A stretch of DNA of 23,811 bases from a virus, in IMG/VR virus record IMGVR_UViG_3300045733_000118, positions 1 to 23,811 of that record. One strand, 5' to 3'. Position 1 is the first letter of the stretch; every line of letters begins with the position of its first letter. The notes beneath the pieces were generated by a model that worked only from the letters and a program-made list of their open reading frames with translations, had not been told where the DNA came from and searched no databases. Position numbers and translations under genes: made by a program. Positions 1-7,270 of the stretch are shown in pieces.

Positions 1-620
1 TGACGGAAGCACAAAAGCAACTGGAGGAAATGACTCCTCAGAAAGAACGAGTTGAAGAATTCCAATTTGTAAAGGAATCCAATGATGATTTTGAAAAAGC
101 CCGGTGGGATAAAGATCGTCTGGCGGAAGTCGTGGAGAGCATTGGTGCCAATAAGGCAGAACGTCTTGCCCGAAAAGCTGGAGAAGTGGACGACCTTTTC
201 CTTTTGGCTAAGGAAGCGATTCGACTGGTTCGCGAGGAAGGTGCGTTGGTTACTTTGGTGGATTCGATTTCCGCGCAAATGAGGAAAGCGCAAGTGCCTC
301 CTTCTTTTGTTCCCGTGTCAGTGGCATGGACTACGATGATGAATCAGTCAGATGCCTTGGAGGATCTGAAGGGACTGATTAACCAGATGGGGAAGTGCCT
401 TGTCTATTTCCCACCCGATTTCAGTGAAGTGTCGCGTGCGCGGGATACAAAGGTAGATGCCGCTTCGGACTATACAGAATTTAGTGGACTAATTGGATCC
501 ATCGAAAGAGCAACAGTCAGAATGCAAACGGCGTCCTCCTTACTCAGAACAATGGAGAGGCGATTTCACGACCAGATCAAGAACACCATCTGCCCCCTAT
601 GCCAACAAGCCATCCTATAG
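1..620 (+). CDS. Rad50/SbcC-like ATPase, N-terminal half ending at zinc hook (5' partial)
   Basis: The frame is open from base 3, so the gene enters from the left and its N-terminus (where a Walker A motif would lie) is not visible. The roughly 205 visible residues are charged, helix-rich and coiled-coil-like. The last residues are TICPLCQQAIL, a CxxC motif of the Rad50/SbcC zinc-hook type (Cys codons at 591-593 and 600-602), and the stop follows only five residues after the second Cys. In ordinary Rad50 the chain turns at the hook and returns to a C-terminal ATPase lobe. Here that return arm is absent and a matching C-terminal lobe is encoded at 2316-2888. The inferred role is the coiled-coil arm and dimerising hook of a phage Mre11-Rad50 complex. 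The next gene, an Mre11-like nuclease, starts inside this one. The family call rests on hook plus context; the ATPase part is unseen. Confidence 0.7.
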   Translation, partial: TEAQKQLEEMTPQKERVEEFQFVKESNDDFEKARWDKDRLAEVVESIGANKAERLARKAGEVDDLFLLAKEAIRLVREEGALVTLVDSISAQMRKAQVPPSFVPVSVAWTTMMNQSDALEDLKGLINQMGKCLVYFPPDFSEVSRARDTKVDAASDYTEFSGLIGSIERATVRMQTASSLLRTMERRFHDQIKNTICPLCQQAIL

Positions 621-1495
621 CCATCGCTTGTGCGGACCTTCACTTGTCTCTGCTCCAGCCTGTGTGTCGGGCGGATGCAAATTGGCTCTCTGTCCAGGCC
701 CACTACCTTGACCAGTTGAAGGATATTGCTGGAGATTTACCTATCCTTTGCAGCGGTGACATCTTCGATAGGTGGAATGCCCCTCCAGAACTGATCAATT
801 TTGTTCTGAAGAATTTGCCAGACAACATGCTCTGCATCCCCGGTCAGCATGACCTTCCGAATCACTTGATGGACCAAAAGCATCGTTCTGGTTATGGTGT
901 GTTGGTTCAAGCTGGGAAAATTGTGGATCTTTCCGCATGCACATTCTGGAATGACACTGATTTCCAAGTTCAAGGATTTGGTTGGGACGTTTCAATCGCT
1001 CCCCCAATCCCGTCTGATTCAATCCGAATCGCGGCCATCCACCGTTATTGTTGGACGAAAGGCCACAAGTATCCTGATGCGCCAGAGTCTGCCAACGTGT
1101 CCAATCTGGAAAAGGAATTGCAAGGGTATGACATTGCCGTAGTCGGGGACAACCATAAGGGCTTCTTATCCAGATCCGGCAAATGTATTGTTTGCAACGT
1201 GGGCGGATTCATTCGCAGGAAGTCCGATGAAATCGACTACGCTCCTTCCGTTGGTGTCATCTACTCAGACGGATCCGTAGTGAGGAAGCCGCTGGACACG
1301 TCCATTGACAAGTTCCACGACATCGAAGAACAACGAGAAGAGGTTCCGTTGAATCTAAAGGAATTCATTGATAAGTTGGAAGGATTGGGCGAGCACGGAT
1401 TGAACTTTCGTGAAGCGGTAGAGAACCATTTGCGAACTGAGGACATCAGCCCCGCCACGAAACAGATCATCTTGAAAGCACTGGAGACAACATGA
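599..1495 (+). CDS. Mre11/SbcD-like metallophosphoesterase (DNA repair exonuclease)
   Basis: A 298-aa calcineurin-like phosphoesterase with the motifs in order: DLH (residues 13-15), GDIFDRW (53-59), GQHD (82-85), an HRY segment (His148) and GDNH (183-186). This is the layout of the Mre11/SbcD/T4 gp47 nuclease, which processes DNA ends with a Rad50-type ATPase. Two positions depart from the textbook motifs: GNHD is GQHD and GHxH is GDNH, so metal coordination may differ from classical Mre11. The protein is short and lacks a long C-terminal extension. Its ATG overlaps the second hook-Cys codon of the preceding gene (22-bp overlap), which indicates translational coupling with its Rad50 partner. 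Its stop overlaps the start of the following gene as ATGA. Confidence 0.85.
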   Translation: MPTSHPIAIACADLHLSLLQPVCRADANWLSVQAHYLDQLKDIAGDLPILCSGDIFDRWNAPPELINFVLKNLPDNMLCIPGQHDLPNHLMDQKHRSGYGVLVQAGKIVDLSACTFWNDTDFQVQGFGWDVSIAPPIPSDSIRIAAIHRYCWTKGHKYPDAPESANVSNLEKELQGYDIAVVGDNHKGFLSRSGKCIVCNVGGFIRRKSDEIDYAPSVGVIYSDGSVVRKPLDTSIDKFHDIEEQREEVPLNLKEFIDKLEGLGEHGLNFREAVENHLRTEDISPATKQIILKALETT

Positions 1496-1875
1496 CACCT
1501 GAACAAAAATCGGTCCTTGAATTCCACAAAGCATTTGGACTCACCATCAACACCAGTCCCACTTGCCCCATCCCAGCGGATCGTCTGTTGCGTGAAAAGC
1601 TGATCCTGGAGGAGTTGAGGGAACTGACCGAAGCCGCAACCATCGTTGACGTGGCAGACGCACTTGGGGATCTGCTCTACGTTGTCCTTGGTGCGGCCGT
1701 CACCTACGGAATCGACTTGGAGCCAGTTTTCAAAGAAATCCACCGTTCCAACATGACGAAACTTTGGAATGGAATCGAGGTGAAGAAGAACGCGGATGGG
1801 AAAGTGATCAAGCCACCAACCTACTCACTCGCGAACGTCAAAGCTGAAATACTCCGACAAGCTGGAAAGAAGTAA
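1492..1875 (+). CDS. MazG/PRA-PH-like nucleotide pyrophosphohydrolase
   Basis: A 127-aa all-alpha protein with the metal-binding signature of the MazG/HisE (PRA-PH) superfamily: EExxE at residues 40-44 followed by DVADALGD (53-60). The tail segment with HRSNMTKLW and GKVIKPP is typical of the phage PRA-PH-like subfamily. Such enzymes hydrolyse (d)NTPs to NMP plus pyrophosphate, and in phages they are proposed to clean modified nucleotides or adjust nucleotide or alarmone pools. The specific substrate cannot be told from sequence. The start is fixed by an ATGA overlap with the nuclease gene and a GGAG at 1483-1486, five bases upstream of the ATG. It sits between the pieces of the Rad50/Mre11 system. 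Confidence 0.85.
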   Translation: MTPEQKSVLEFHKAFGLTINTSPTCPIPADRLLREKLILEELRELTEAATIVDVADALGDLLYVVLGAAVTYGIDLEPVFKEIHRSNMTKLWNGIEVKKNADGKVIKPPTYSLANVKAEILRQAGKK

Positions 1876-1907
1876 ACGAATTCACCTACAACCGGGGATA
1901 ACAAGAT

Positions 1908-2081
1908 ATGAAGAAACCGAAATTCAAAGTCACAATCACTTTCACGCTTAACCCTCTTGATTATTGCGATGTCCGGGCCACCAAGACTAGTGTGAAGGAG
2001 ATGACCAAAGCCATGTTGAAACATGAGGCGGACATGCCCAGAAATCGTCAAATCAAAGTGGAGGACATCACCAATGGCTGA
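1908..2081 (+). CDS. Small hypothetical protein (57 aa)
   Basis: A short reading frame filling the gap between the pyrophosphohydrolase and the coiled-coil gene. It starts at ATG 1908 after a 32-base spacer and ends with TGA at 2079-2081, overlapping the next start (ATG at 2074). The product is basic at its N-terminus (MKKPKFKVTITFTLNP), suggesting a beta strand, and ends in a charged helical segment. No domain is recognised. The tight fit and stop/start overlap support it as a real gene. Its start ends in AAGATATG, like several late-gene leaders in this window. Confidence 0.6.
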   Translation: MKKPKFKVTITFTLNPLDYCDVRATKTSVKEMTKAMLKHEADMPRNRQIKVEDITNG

Positions 2082-2319
2082 GATTACTGAGCAAGCATTC
2101 CGACAACTCAAACGGGAAGTCGAAGACGCCAAAGCGGAAGCGGATAGGGCACAAGGGGCGTTGGATCAACTCCTTGTCCGCCTCAAGGAAGAGTTTGAAT
2201 GTGACAGTTTGAAGGATGCCAAAACCCTTCTCACTGAGCTCCATGCCAAGATGGAGAAGGCCCAGTCTGAGTTTGACAAAGCATTCCGCGATTACCAAAC
2301 CAAGTGGCATCCCCAATGA
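2074..2319 (+). CDS. Coiled-coil protein, possible detached Rad50 arm (81 aa)
   Basis: Almost entirely charged heptad-like helix (for example QLKREVEDAKAEADRAQ and LHAKMEKAQSEFDKAF), predicted coiled coil with a break around residues 42-50. I chose ATG 2074 because a GGAGG at 2060-2064 precedes it by nine bases and it overlaps the upstream stop; a longer reading from 2023 lies inside the previous gene. The stop overlaps the next ATG as ATGA (2316-2319). Lying directly before the C-terminal Rad50-like ATPase lobe and one frame away from it, it may be part of the missing returning coiled-coil arm made as a separate chain. Its composition also fits many unrelated small coiled-coil proteins. Confidence 0.75.
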   Translation: MAEITEQAFRQLKREVEDAKAEADRAQGALDQLLVRLKEEFECDSLKDAKTLLTELHAKMEKAQSEFDKAFRDYQTKWHPQ

Positions 2320-2888
2320 TCGACCTTGAACAAGAGGCAGAAGAGGTTGGGAAGATCCTCGCCAAGATTGACCATCTGGAGAGGACCGTCACCACTGAGG
2401 CCGGCGAGGTTTCCAAAGTGACGGAGCGATTGAAGCGGACCCAAGACGCACAAGAGGTCCTTCAGCTCCTTGCCCAGGCGGTCCAGCAACAGGCACACCA
2501 ACGGATTTCCGCCGTCGTCTCCTCCTGCCTGTCCGCCGTGTTTGGTGAGGGTGCTTACACGTTCAAGATTGAGTTTGAGCGGAAGCGGGGCAAGACAGAA
2601 GCCAGCTTGCGCTTCGTTCGTGGTGATTTGGACATAGACCCACTGACTGCAAGTGGGGGCGGTGCGATAGATGTGGCGGCTTTTTCACTGAGAGTTGCTT
2701 GCCTCGTTCTCCACCGTCCTCGCCTGAGCCGGGTTGTGGTCCTTGACGAGCCGTTCCGTTACGTAAGTGCAGAATATCAGGACAATGTGCGTGGGATGCT
2801 GGAGGGGCTGGCGAAGGACATGGGGATTCAAGTGATCATGGTCACACATCAAGAAGTCTATGAAACTGGGGAGATTATCAATTTGTGA
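2316..2888 (+). CDS. Rad50/SbcC-like ATPase, C-terminal half
   Basis: A 190-aa protein with a short N-terminal coiled coil (about residues 1-65) followed by the C-terminal lobe of an SMC/Rad50-type ABC ATPase. It has an ABC-signature region LTASGGG (110-116) leading into a helix, Walker B RVVVLDEPF (about 139-147) with the catalytic Glu145, and the H-loop IMVTHQ (His178). There is no Walker A, which must come from another chain, presumably the gene running in from the left edge. The start chosen is ATG 2316, whose ATGA overlaps the upstream stop; a GTG at 2304 is possible. With the Mre11-like nuclease it would form an end-processing complex encoded as a split Rad50. Confidence 0.85.
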   Translation: MIDLEQEAEEVGKILAKIDHLERTVTTEAGEVSKVTERLKRTQDAQEVLQLLAQAVQQQAHQRISAVVSSCLSAVFGEGAYTFKIEFERKRGKTEASLRFVRGDLDIDPLTASGGGAIDVAAFSLRVACLVLHRPRLSRVVVLDEPFRYVSAEYQDNVRGMLEGLAKDMGIQVIMVTHQEVYETGEIINL

Positions 2889-3115
2889 GTGTCGTAGTGA
2901 AACACCGAAGAGCGGGCCAAAATTCCCTTCCGATTTCCAACCTAGCACTTTGCATTGAACGAGGATCTTTGACTTGGACCAGCACTTGTTACTTGGATCA
3001 CCCGGACGGATTACGAGCAAAGGATGGACGGATTTGGAGGTATCGTGCTTACCCGGGAGGAGTCATTCTTGTTCCGTGTTTCATGCCCAAGTGGGTTGAG
3101 GCACTTCATGGCTAG
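2885..3115 (+). CDS. Small hypothetical protein (76 aa, GTG start)
   Basis: Begins with GTG in a GTGA overlap with the stop of the ATPase half, so it would be translated by coupling. The product is mildly basic, with two or three Cys and Trp residues and a C-terminal half rich in aromatic and beta-like residues (GRIWRYRAYPGGVILVPCF). No family is recognised. It is the last gene of the plus-strand operon; the inverted-repeat terminator starts about 70 bases downstream. Support is position and overlap only. Confidence 0.55.
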   Translation: MSVVVKHRRAGQNSLPISNLALCIERGSLTWTSTCYLDHPDGLRAKDGRIWRYRAYPGGVILVPCFMPKWVEALHG

Positions 3116-3187
3116 ACATCAACGCGGAAGAGTGTATTTTTGAAGTGCTTCCAAGGCCACGCTTAGCGGGCGTTTGTAGATCGGTCC

Positions 3188-3236
3188 AATCGGCCAGCAT
3201 GTTGCCTAGACAGCAATTATCACATGCTGGCCGATT
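3188..3236. terminator. Terminator-like hairpin between convergent operons
   Basis: A perfect 14-bp inverted repeat, AATCGGCCAGCATG (3188-3201) and its complement (3223-3236), with a 21-base loop that can itself pair TTGC/GCAA. On the plus strand it is followed by CCTTTT, so it best resembles an intrinsic terminator for the plus-strand operon. On the minus strand it lies just beyond the stop of the tail-tip gene but lacks a T tract, so action in that direction is less certain. Confidence 0.75.
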
Positions 3237-3240
3237 CCTT

Positions 3241-6200
3241 TTATGGATAGGCTGGAATCATCTGCTCCGCCGTGATGTTCGTCAGGATCTCATTTCCCCA
3301 TACGTCAAAGATTCCGACAACCCAGTAATGGGGAGCGTGTCCACCAGATGTATCCAACGGAACTTCCAAGTAAGCACTCGTTGGCATCCCAGCAGACCCA
3401 GGATAACTGATGATTTCATCAATGACCGGGACATCTACATTCGGATCAAACCCAGACGTGTCGGATAGCCAGATTTTCAAACGAATCAAATCTTCCTCAG
3501 CGGGGATCGTCCACGTCGCCAAGTAAACAGCACTGTCACTGTTCTCACTGTAGAAGGAGGATGCTGGCGAACCGGGAGCTTCGGGAACAGCGTTAGTCAG
3601 TTCCAATGAAGTAGGTGGTGCCTCGCCGGCAGTAGTATCATCCACAAACAAAGGAGTCACAGTGACCAACATGGATCTATTTATATTCCCATCTGCTTCC
3701 GCCATCGCAAACGTGTATTCAAATTCACGTGTTGCTAATGGAAGCCCCGCAGTATGTTTCAAAACTGGATTCGTATTGGAATTGTCATAGACATCAACGC
3801 GATAGCCCGTCTCACTTGATGCCATGTTCCAACGGATACCCCAAGCCACGTCATTCCAAGGAAGGTAATTGTCCAAGCCAGCAATCAAACCAACGTCCAA
3901 CGTCTCTTGTTTCCAAGGCCCCTGTCCATTATTGACTGCCGCCACTCGGAACCAAAGAGCACCTGGACTGACTTGCAACTGAATGGACGTTCGGTTTGTT
4001 GTTCCACGATTCCGCCAGTTCTCCCCATCTTCACTGGTTTGAATGATGTAGTATTGCGCTCCAAAAGTAGCGGACCATGATGCCTGAATGATCTGCAACG
4101 GGACATCAATTTGTGAAAGAGTTAAGAAATCAATCTCAGGCAAGTCCGGAGGAATTGGAGTGAGTGATGGTGTGTTAAGGGCCGGCGTCACCATATCATC
4201 AAAGGAGTGAATGATGGGCTCGTCATTGACCGCTGTGATTCGCACTGTCTCCCCACCTTGGGGCTCCACCTTGACAACCTTCCCATATTTCGTAACAGAT
4301 CCAGAAAGCCCGAACAAATAGAGCATCGGCTCCGTCGTTCCCCCAAGCAGGAAATCAACAGATCCACTGGTGTCGTCTGGCAGAACGACAATGACCTGTT
4401 TCGGATCGGAGGTCGGTTCCACCGAAACGGGGCCGATGATCGTGGAGGGCCGTCCACGAAATAGCATGACGTAATCCCCGGACTCGCTCCAATCCAGTTC
4501 CTCAGAAAGCCAGATCCGGTAATTGTCCCCGCTTTCTTGTTCAGCATGAACAACAAGCCCTGACTGTCCCCAACGCGGCACATCATGAGAAATAGCAATC
4601 AAATCCCCAAAGATCGGGATGTGTCCTTCCATCCCGGTATCAAAAGTGATGTTCTCTCGCAAATAACGCTCCGATGCCAGAATGTAAAGAGCTTCATGGT
4701 ATGCTTGGGCACGCACAGAAATCCCGGGAAGTTTAACTTCCTTCGGACTGTCCGTTGTGCCCCCGGGAAGAGTGGCGATTGCCTGTTCCTCTTTGTAGCC
4801 CGTAGCCGGCTCAATGTAGGTAACGGAGATGCTGTCGTATTCGTAGGGCTCCCAAAGCACAACATTCCATTGAAAAGATCCCTTTACCATGTTGTCGGGA
4901 GTGAACATGGCTACGGGGATGTCAAGTGGCCCGTCCCGCTTCATCGTAATGAGAGAACCCACAAGCAATGGTGTGGCACGTCCGGCACGGGCGATAGCAC
5001 GACCAGCCTCCCAAACTGTAATTGGATCTCGAAAGATCCAGTCAAAGTAATCTCCCCTCGCTTCGTAAAACGCATCCAACACGGTTAGCGCATCAAGATC
5101 AAAAAAGGCGTCGCTGGCGATTCTGCCCCCATAAACACTTTTGAACGCATCTACAAAAGCCCAAACAATGGAGCGTGTGGCTTGTGGAGCAGTCCATCCC
5201 CCAGAGTCGTAGATGGGAAGTTTGCGCGTGGCGATTACGTTGAACGCCGCATTTGTAGAAGCATTCAGATTGTTGGTTGCCTTGATCTTCACCGCCACCA
5301 AAGTCACATTTCCAAAAACGGGAGTGTCAGAAAGGTAGGCACGCATCCCATCCCATTCCGTGTCCATCCCAACATTCGTTTGGTCAAAGAAAATGCTACT
5401 CCTCCGAACACGAACTTCGTAGCGCCCCAAAGGAACATCTGCCGAATACGTCTTTCTCTGAGGTGTGTTCGTGGCCATGTCCACCGAGATTGGATATGGG
5501 GATACAAGTGGGAAATAAGCACCAACAGGTGCACCCAGGTCATTGATCTCTCTTGCCTCAACTTCCACTTCCAAACCCACACGCTGCAACTGCCCCTTCT
5601 TGTCAATTTGATAGACCCCCTTTGGAAAATTCAAATCAATTTGGATCTTGTTCGTTTGTGTATTCGCAGGATTGGATGGGAAAGGCCCAACCCATCCGGG
5701 AGCGACATACTGTGCTTGGTTGTAAGCGTAAAGGGCCTGCCCACCGGCCTCTTCTGATGTGTAAACATTAATCGGAAAAAGAGTGGGCATTACTCCGGGT
5801 CCGGTGATTTCGTAAGATGCTTCTTGGTAAGATGCGATTGCCGTGTCGCTAATCTGGACTGTTTCAATCTCAAACTCCCCTTGCCCAAGACAGAACAAAC
5901 TGAATTGATATTGGTCGTTGTTCTCGTATTGGTAGTAAGGGCGGGAAGCGTAAGCGGGGTAAATTCGATTCTTCCCGTAAACAACCTCGATGGGTTCTCC
6001 TAAACGGATCGAGTTACTTCTACCTTTGACAGAGAAGACAGGATCCGACGCAGGCGTTTCCCCGGGAGTTACGGGAAGTGGCATCAGAATCGCCATAGCG
6101 ACAGCCATCACTACCATGATGATCGTCATGACCAACATGGAACCTTCGCCATAAACCCCCACAAAACTCACCACGTCATCCTTGCCAATGATCTTGTCCC

Positions 6201-6375
6201 ACTCCTTACGAAGCAACGCCTCTCCGTTCCGTATGCAAATCGTTGGCGATGGGAATTCCACAAACCCCGGGAAGCGCCATTCCAGCCATTCCCGAATGGA
6301 CATCCCCCCGGAACTGACATGCTTCTTAAATTCAGTCAGGTGAAAGGGATTTGGAATTTCAATTATGAAGGCCAT
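3241..6375 (-). CDS. Tail-tip / host-specificity protein (lambda J-like)
   Basis: A 1044-aa central tail-tip protein, last gene of the tail operon and directly after NlpC/P60 and DUF1833 genes, as J is in lambda-like phages (lambda J is a little over 1100 aa). Residues 1-75 look like a beta-grasp domain (SIREWLEWRF, ICIRNGEALLRKEW), followed by a strongly hydrophobic segment at about 80-101. This arrangement recalls the separate lambda I protein and suggests an I-J fusion. Residues 110-720 hold the hub region, with a phage-tail domain around 400-490 (AFVDAFKSVYGGR, DWIFRD). Residues 750-1040 appear to be three fibronectin-III-like beta domains, likely exposed at the tip and involved in host recognition. 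The start overlaps the NlpC gene by 13 bases. The exact receptor-binding part is not identifiable. Confidence 0.85.
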   Translation of the reverse strand: MAFIIEIPNPFHLTEFKKHVSSGGMSIREWLEWRFPGFVEFPSPTICIRNGEALLRKEWDKIIGKDDVVSFVGVYGEGSMLVMTIIMVVMAVAMAILMPLPVTPGETPASDPVFSVKGRSNSIRLGEPIEVVYGKNRIYPAYASRPYYQYENNDQYQFSLFCLGQGEFEIETVQISDTAIASYQEASYEITGPGVMPTLFPINVYTSEEAGGQALYAYNQAQYVAPGWVGPFPSNPANTQTNKIQIDLNFPKGVYQIDKKGQLQRVGLEVEVEAREINDLGAPVGAYFPLVSPYPISVDMATNTPQRKTYSADVPLGRYEVRVRRSSIFFDQTNVGMDTEWDGMRAYLSDTPVFGNVTLVAVKIKATNNLNASTNAAFNVIATRKLPIYDSGGWTAPQATRSIVWAFVDAFKSVYGGRIASDAFFDLDALTVLDAFYEARGDYFDWIFRDPITVWEAGRAIARAGRATPLLVGSLITMKRDGPLDIPVAMFTPDNMVKGSFQWNVVLWEPYEYDSISVTYIEPATGYKEEQAIATLPGGTTDSPKEVKLPGISVRAQAYHEALYILASERYLRENITFDTGMEGHIPIFGDLIAISHDVPRWGQSGLVVHAEQESGDNYRIWLSEELDWSESGDYVMLFRGRPSTIIGPVSVEPTSDPKQVIVVLPDDTSGSVDFLLGGTTEPMLYLFGLSGSVTKYGKVVKVEPQGGETVRITAVNDEPIIHSFDDMVTPALNTPSLTPIPPDLPEIDFLTLSQIDVPLQIIQASWSATFGAQYYIIQTSEDGENWRNRGTTNRTSIQLQVSPGALWFRVAAVNNGQGPWKQETLDVGLIAGLDNYLPWNDVAWGIRWNMASSETGYRVDVYDNSNTNPVLKHTAGLPLATREFEYTFAMAEADGNINRSMLVTVTPLFVDDTTAGEAPPTSLELTNAVPEAPGSPASSFYSENSDSAVYLATWTIPAEEDLIRLKIWLSDTSGFDPNVDVPVIDEIISYPGSAGMPTSAYLEVPLDTSGGHAPHYWVVGIFDVWGNEILTNITAEQMIPAYP

Positions 6376-6770
6376 TGTAGGTGTCGGAAGAAGGCAACCG
6401 TGCGAAATCCTTTACTGGATAATGACTTTAGCGTATCAGCGACGACATTACGCCCATCCCACCCATGCACAATCCTGCCCCCATCAGCATTAACGTAAAC
6501 TCCCACATGATGAAGAGCCTTGCGCATCCCCATGCCAACGGCACATCCCTCAAACGGTTTGGGGATCTGAATCCAATCTGATTGGACAGAATCCCGGAGA
6601 GTGGAGTTAATCGCGATTGCGGACGCCGCCGCGATGCCAGGAAACTCAGGAAGCTCAATCCCGAACTGTTCATGATAAATCAGCCAAAGAAGCCCCCAAC
6701 AATCCACACAATCCTCCCGGCGAGCACCAAGCTCGTAAGGCATCCCGATATATTTCGTGGCCCAGTGCAT
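6363..6770 (-). CDS. NlpC/P60 cysteine peptidase, tail assembly protein (lambda K-like)
   Basis: A 135-aa NlpC/P60 domain. The catalytic Cys lies in DCVDCWGL (Cys24), the His in HHVGVY (His88) and the third polar residue in IVHGWD (His102), giving a Cys-His-His triad in the expected order and spacing. Enzymes of this family cleave peptide bonds of the peptidoglycan stem. In siphoviruses the lambda K-like member sits at the tail tip and helps local cell-wall opening or tip maturation. There is no separate N-terminal JAB/MPN domain as in lambda K. The start overlaps the DUF1833 stop (TGATG) and the end overlaps the J-like gene, so the three are likely translated in series. Confidence 0.9.
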   Translation of the reverse strand: MHWATKYIGMPYELGARREDCVDCWGLLWLIYHEQFGIELPEFPGIAAASAIAINSTLRDSVQSDWIQIPKPFEGCAVGMGMRKALHHVGVYVNADGGRIVHGWDGRNVVADTLKSLSSKGFRTVAFFRHLQWPS

Positions 6771-7270
6771 CAGCCAAGGGACGGGAACCTTGCCCGTGTG
6801 TAAAGTTCAATGGGAAATTTCCGGTTCACCACGTCCATGAAAGTGGCCTTGCCCGTAACTTGGTGCGTGGTGATCTGTAATTCTTTCAGGTAAAGCACCA
6901 AGGGAGGGATCATCTGGGGTGCGGTGTTGTCATCACTGAGGTAAGGACGATACCACATCTCCACCGGGACATTCTCAGACTTTGCCGTGTTCACGAAATC
7001 ACTCACTCGCCGGCCGATGTTGTCGATAGCGATGTTGAGGCTTCGGAACCCTTCTTCATTGGACGGTGGCAGACTAAACTGAAACCCAACTGGTTCAAAC
7101 GTTCTCAGAGTGTCATTCTCGTCAAAAGCAACCCAACTCTGGCGAGCCTGGACCATGTAAATAGAAGCCTGCACACCCGTCTGCCTCACCTCAATCGTCT
7201 GGAGAATGACCTTGTTGTGAGGAGCAAGAGCGAACGCCTCCTTGAGAGCTTCTTGATAGGATTCGTTCAT
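6770..7270 (-). CDS. DUF1833 minor tail protein (lambda L position)
   Basis: A 166-aa protein matching the DUF1833 pattern: an N-terminal helix with SYQEALKEAFALAP, the central motif IDNIGRRVSDFVNTA, then VEMWYRPYLSD and a C-terminal beta part ending in VVNRKFPIELYTRARFP. Members lie directly upstream of NlpC/P60 and J genes in lambda-like tail modules and are taken to be tail-tip components; the biochemical role is not established. I chose the ATG at 7268-7270, which overlaps the TAA of the preceding gene (TAATG), rather than a start 57 bases further upstream inside that gene. Confidence 0.8.
   Translation of the reverse strand: MNESYQEALKEAFALAPHNKVILQTIEVRQTGVQASIYMVQARQSWVAFDENDTLRTFEPVGFQFSLPPSNEEGFRSLNIAIDNIGRRVSDFVNTAKSENVPVEMWYRPYLSDDNTAPQMIPPLVLYLKELQITTHQVTGKATFMDVVNRKFPIELYTRARFPSLG

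Noticed and set aside
1261-1743. A 160-codon minus-strand open frame
   Set aside because: Antisense to the end of the nuclease and most of the pyrophosphohydrolase genes, both of which have clear motifs.
2023-2073. Longer N-terminus for the 81-aa coiled-coil protein
   Set aside because: The extra 17 residues overlap the preceding small gene and read unlike coiled coil; ATG 2074 has a GGAGG nine bases upstream.
4585-5757. Two plus-strand open frames of 167 and 191 codons
   Set aside because: Both are antisense to the tail-tip gene, with no domain and no ribosome-binding context.
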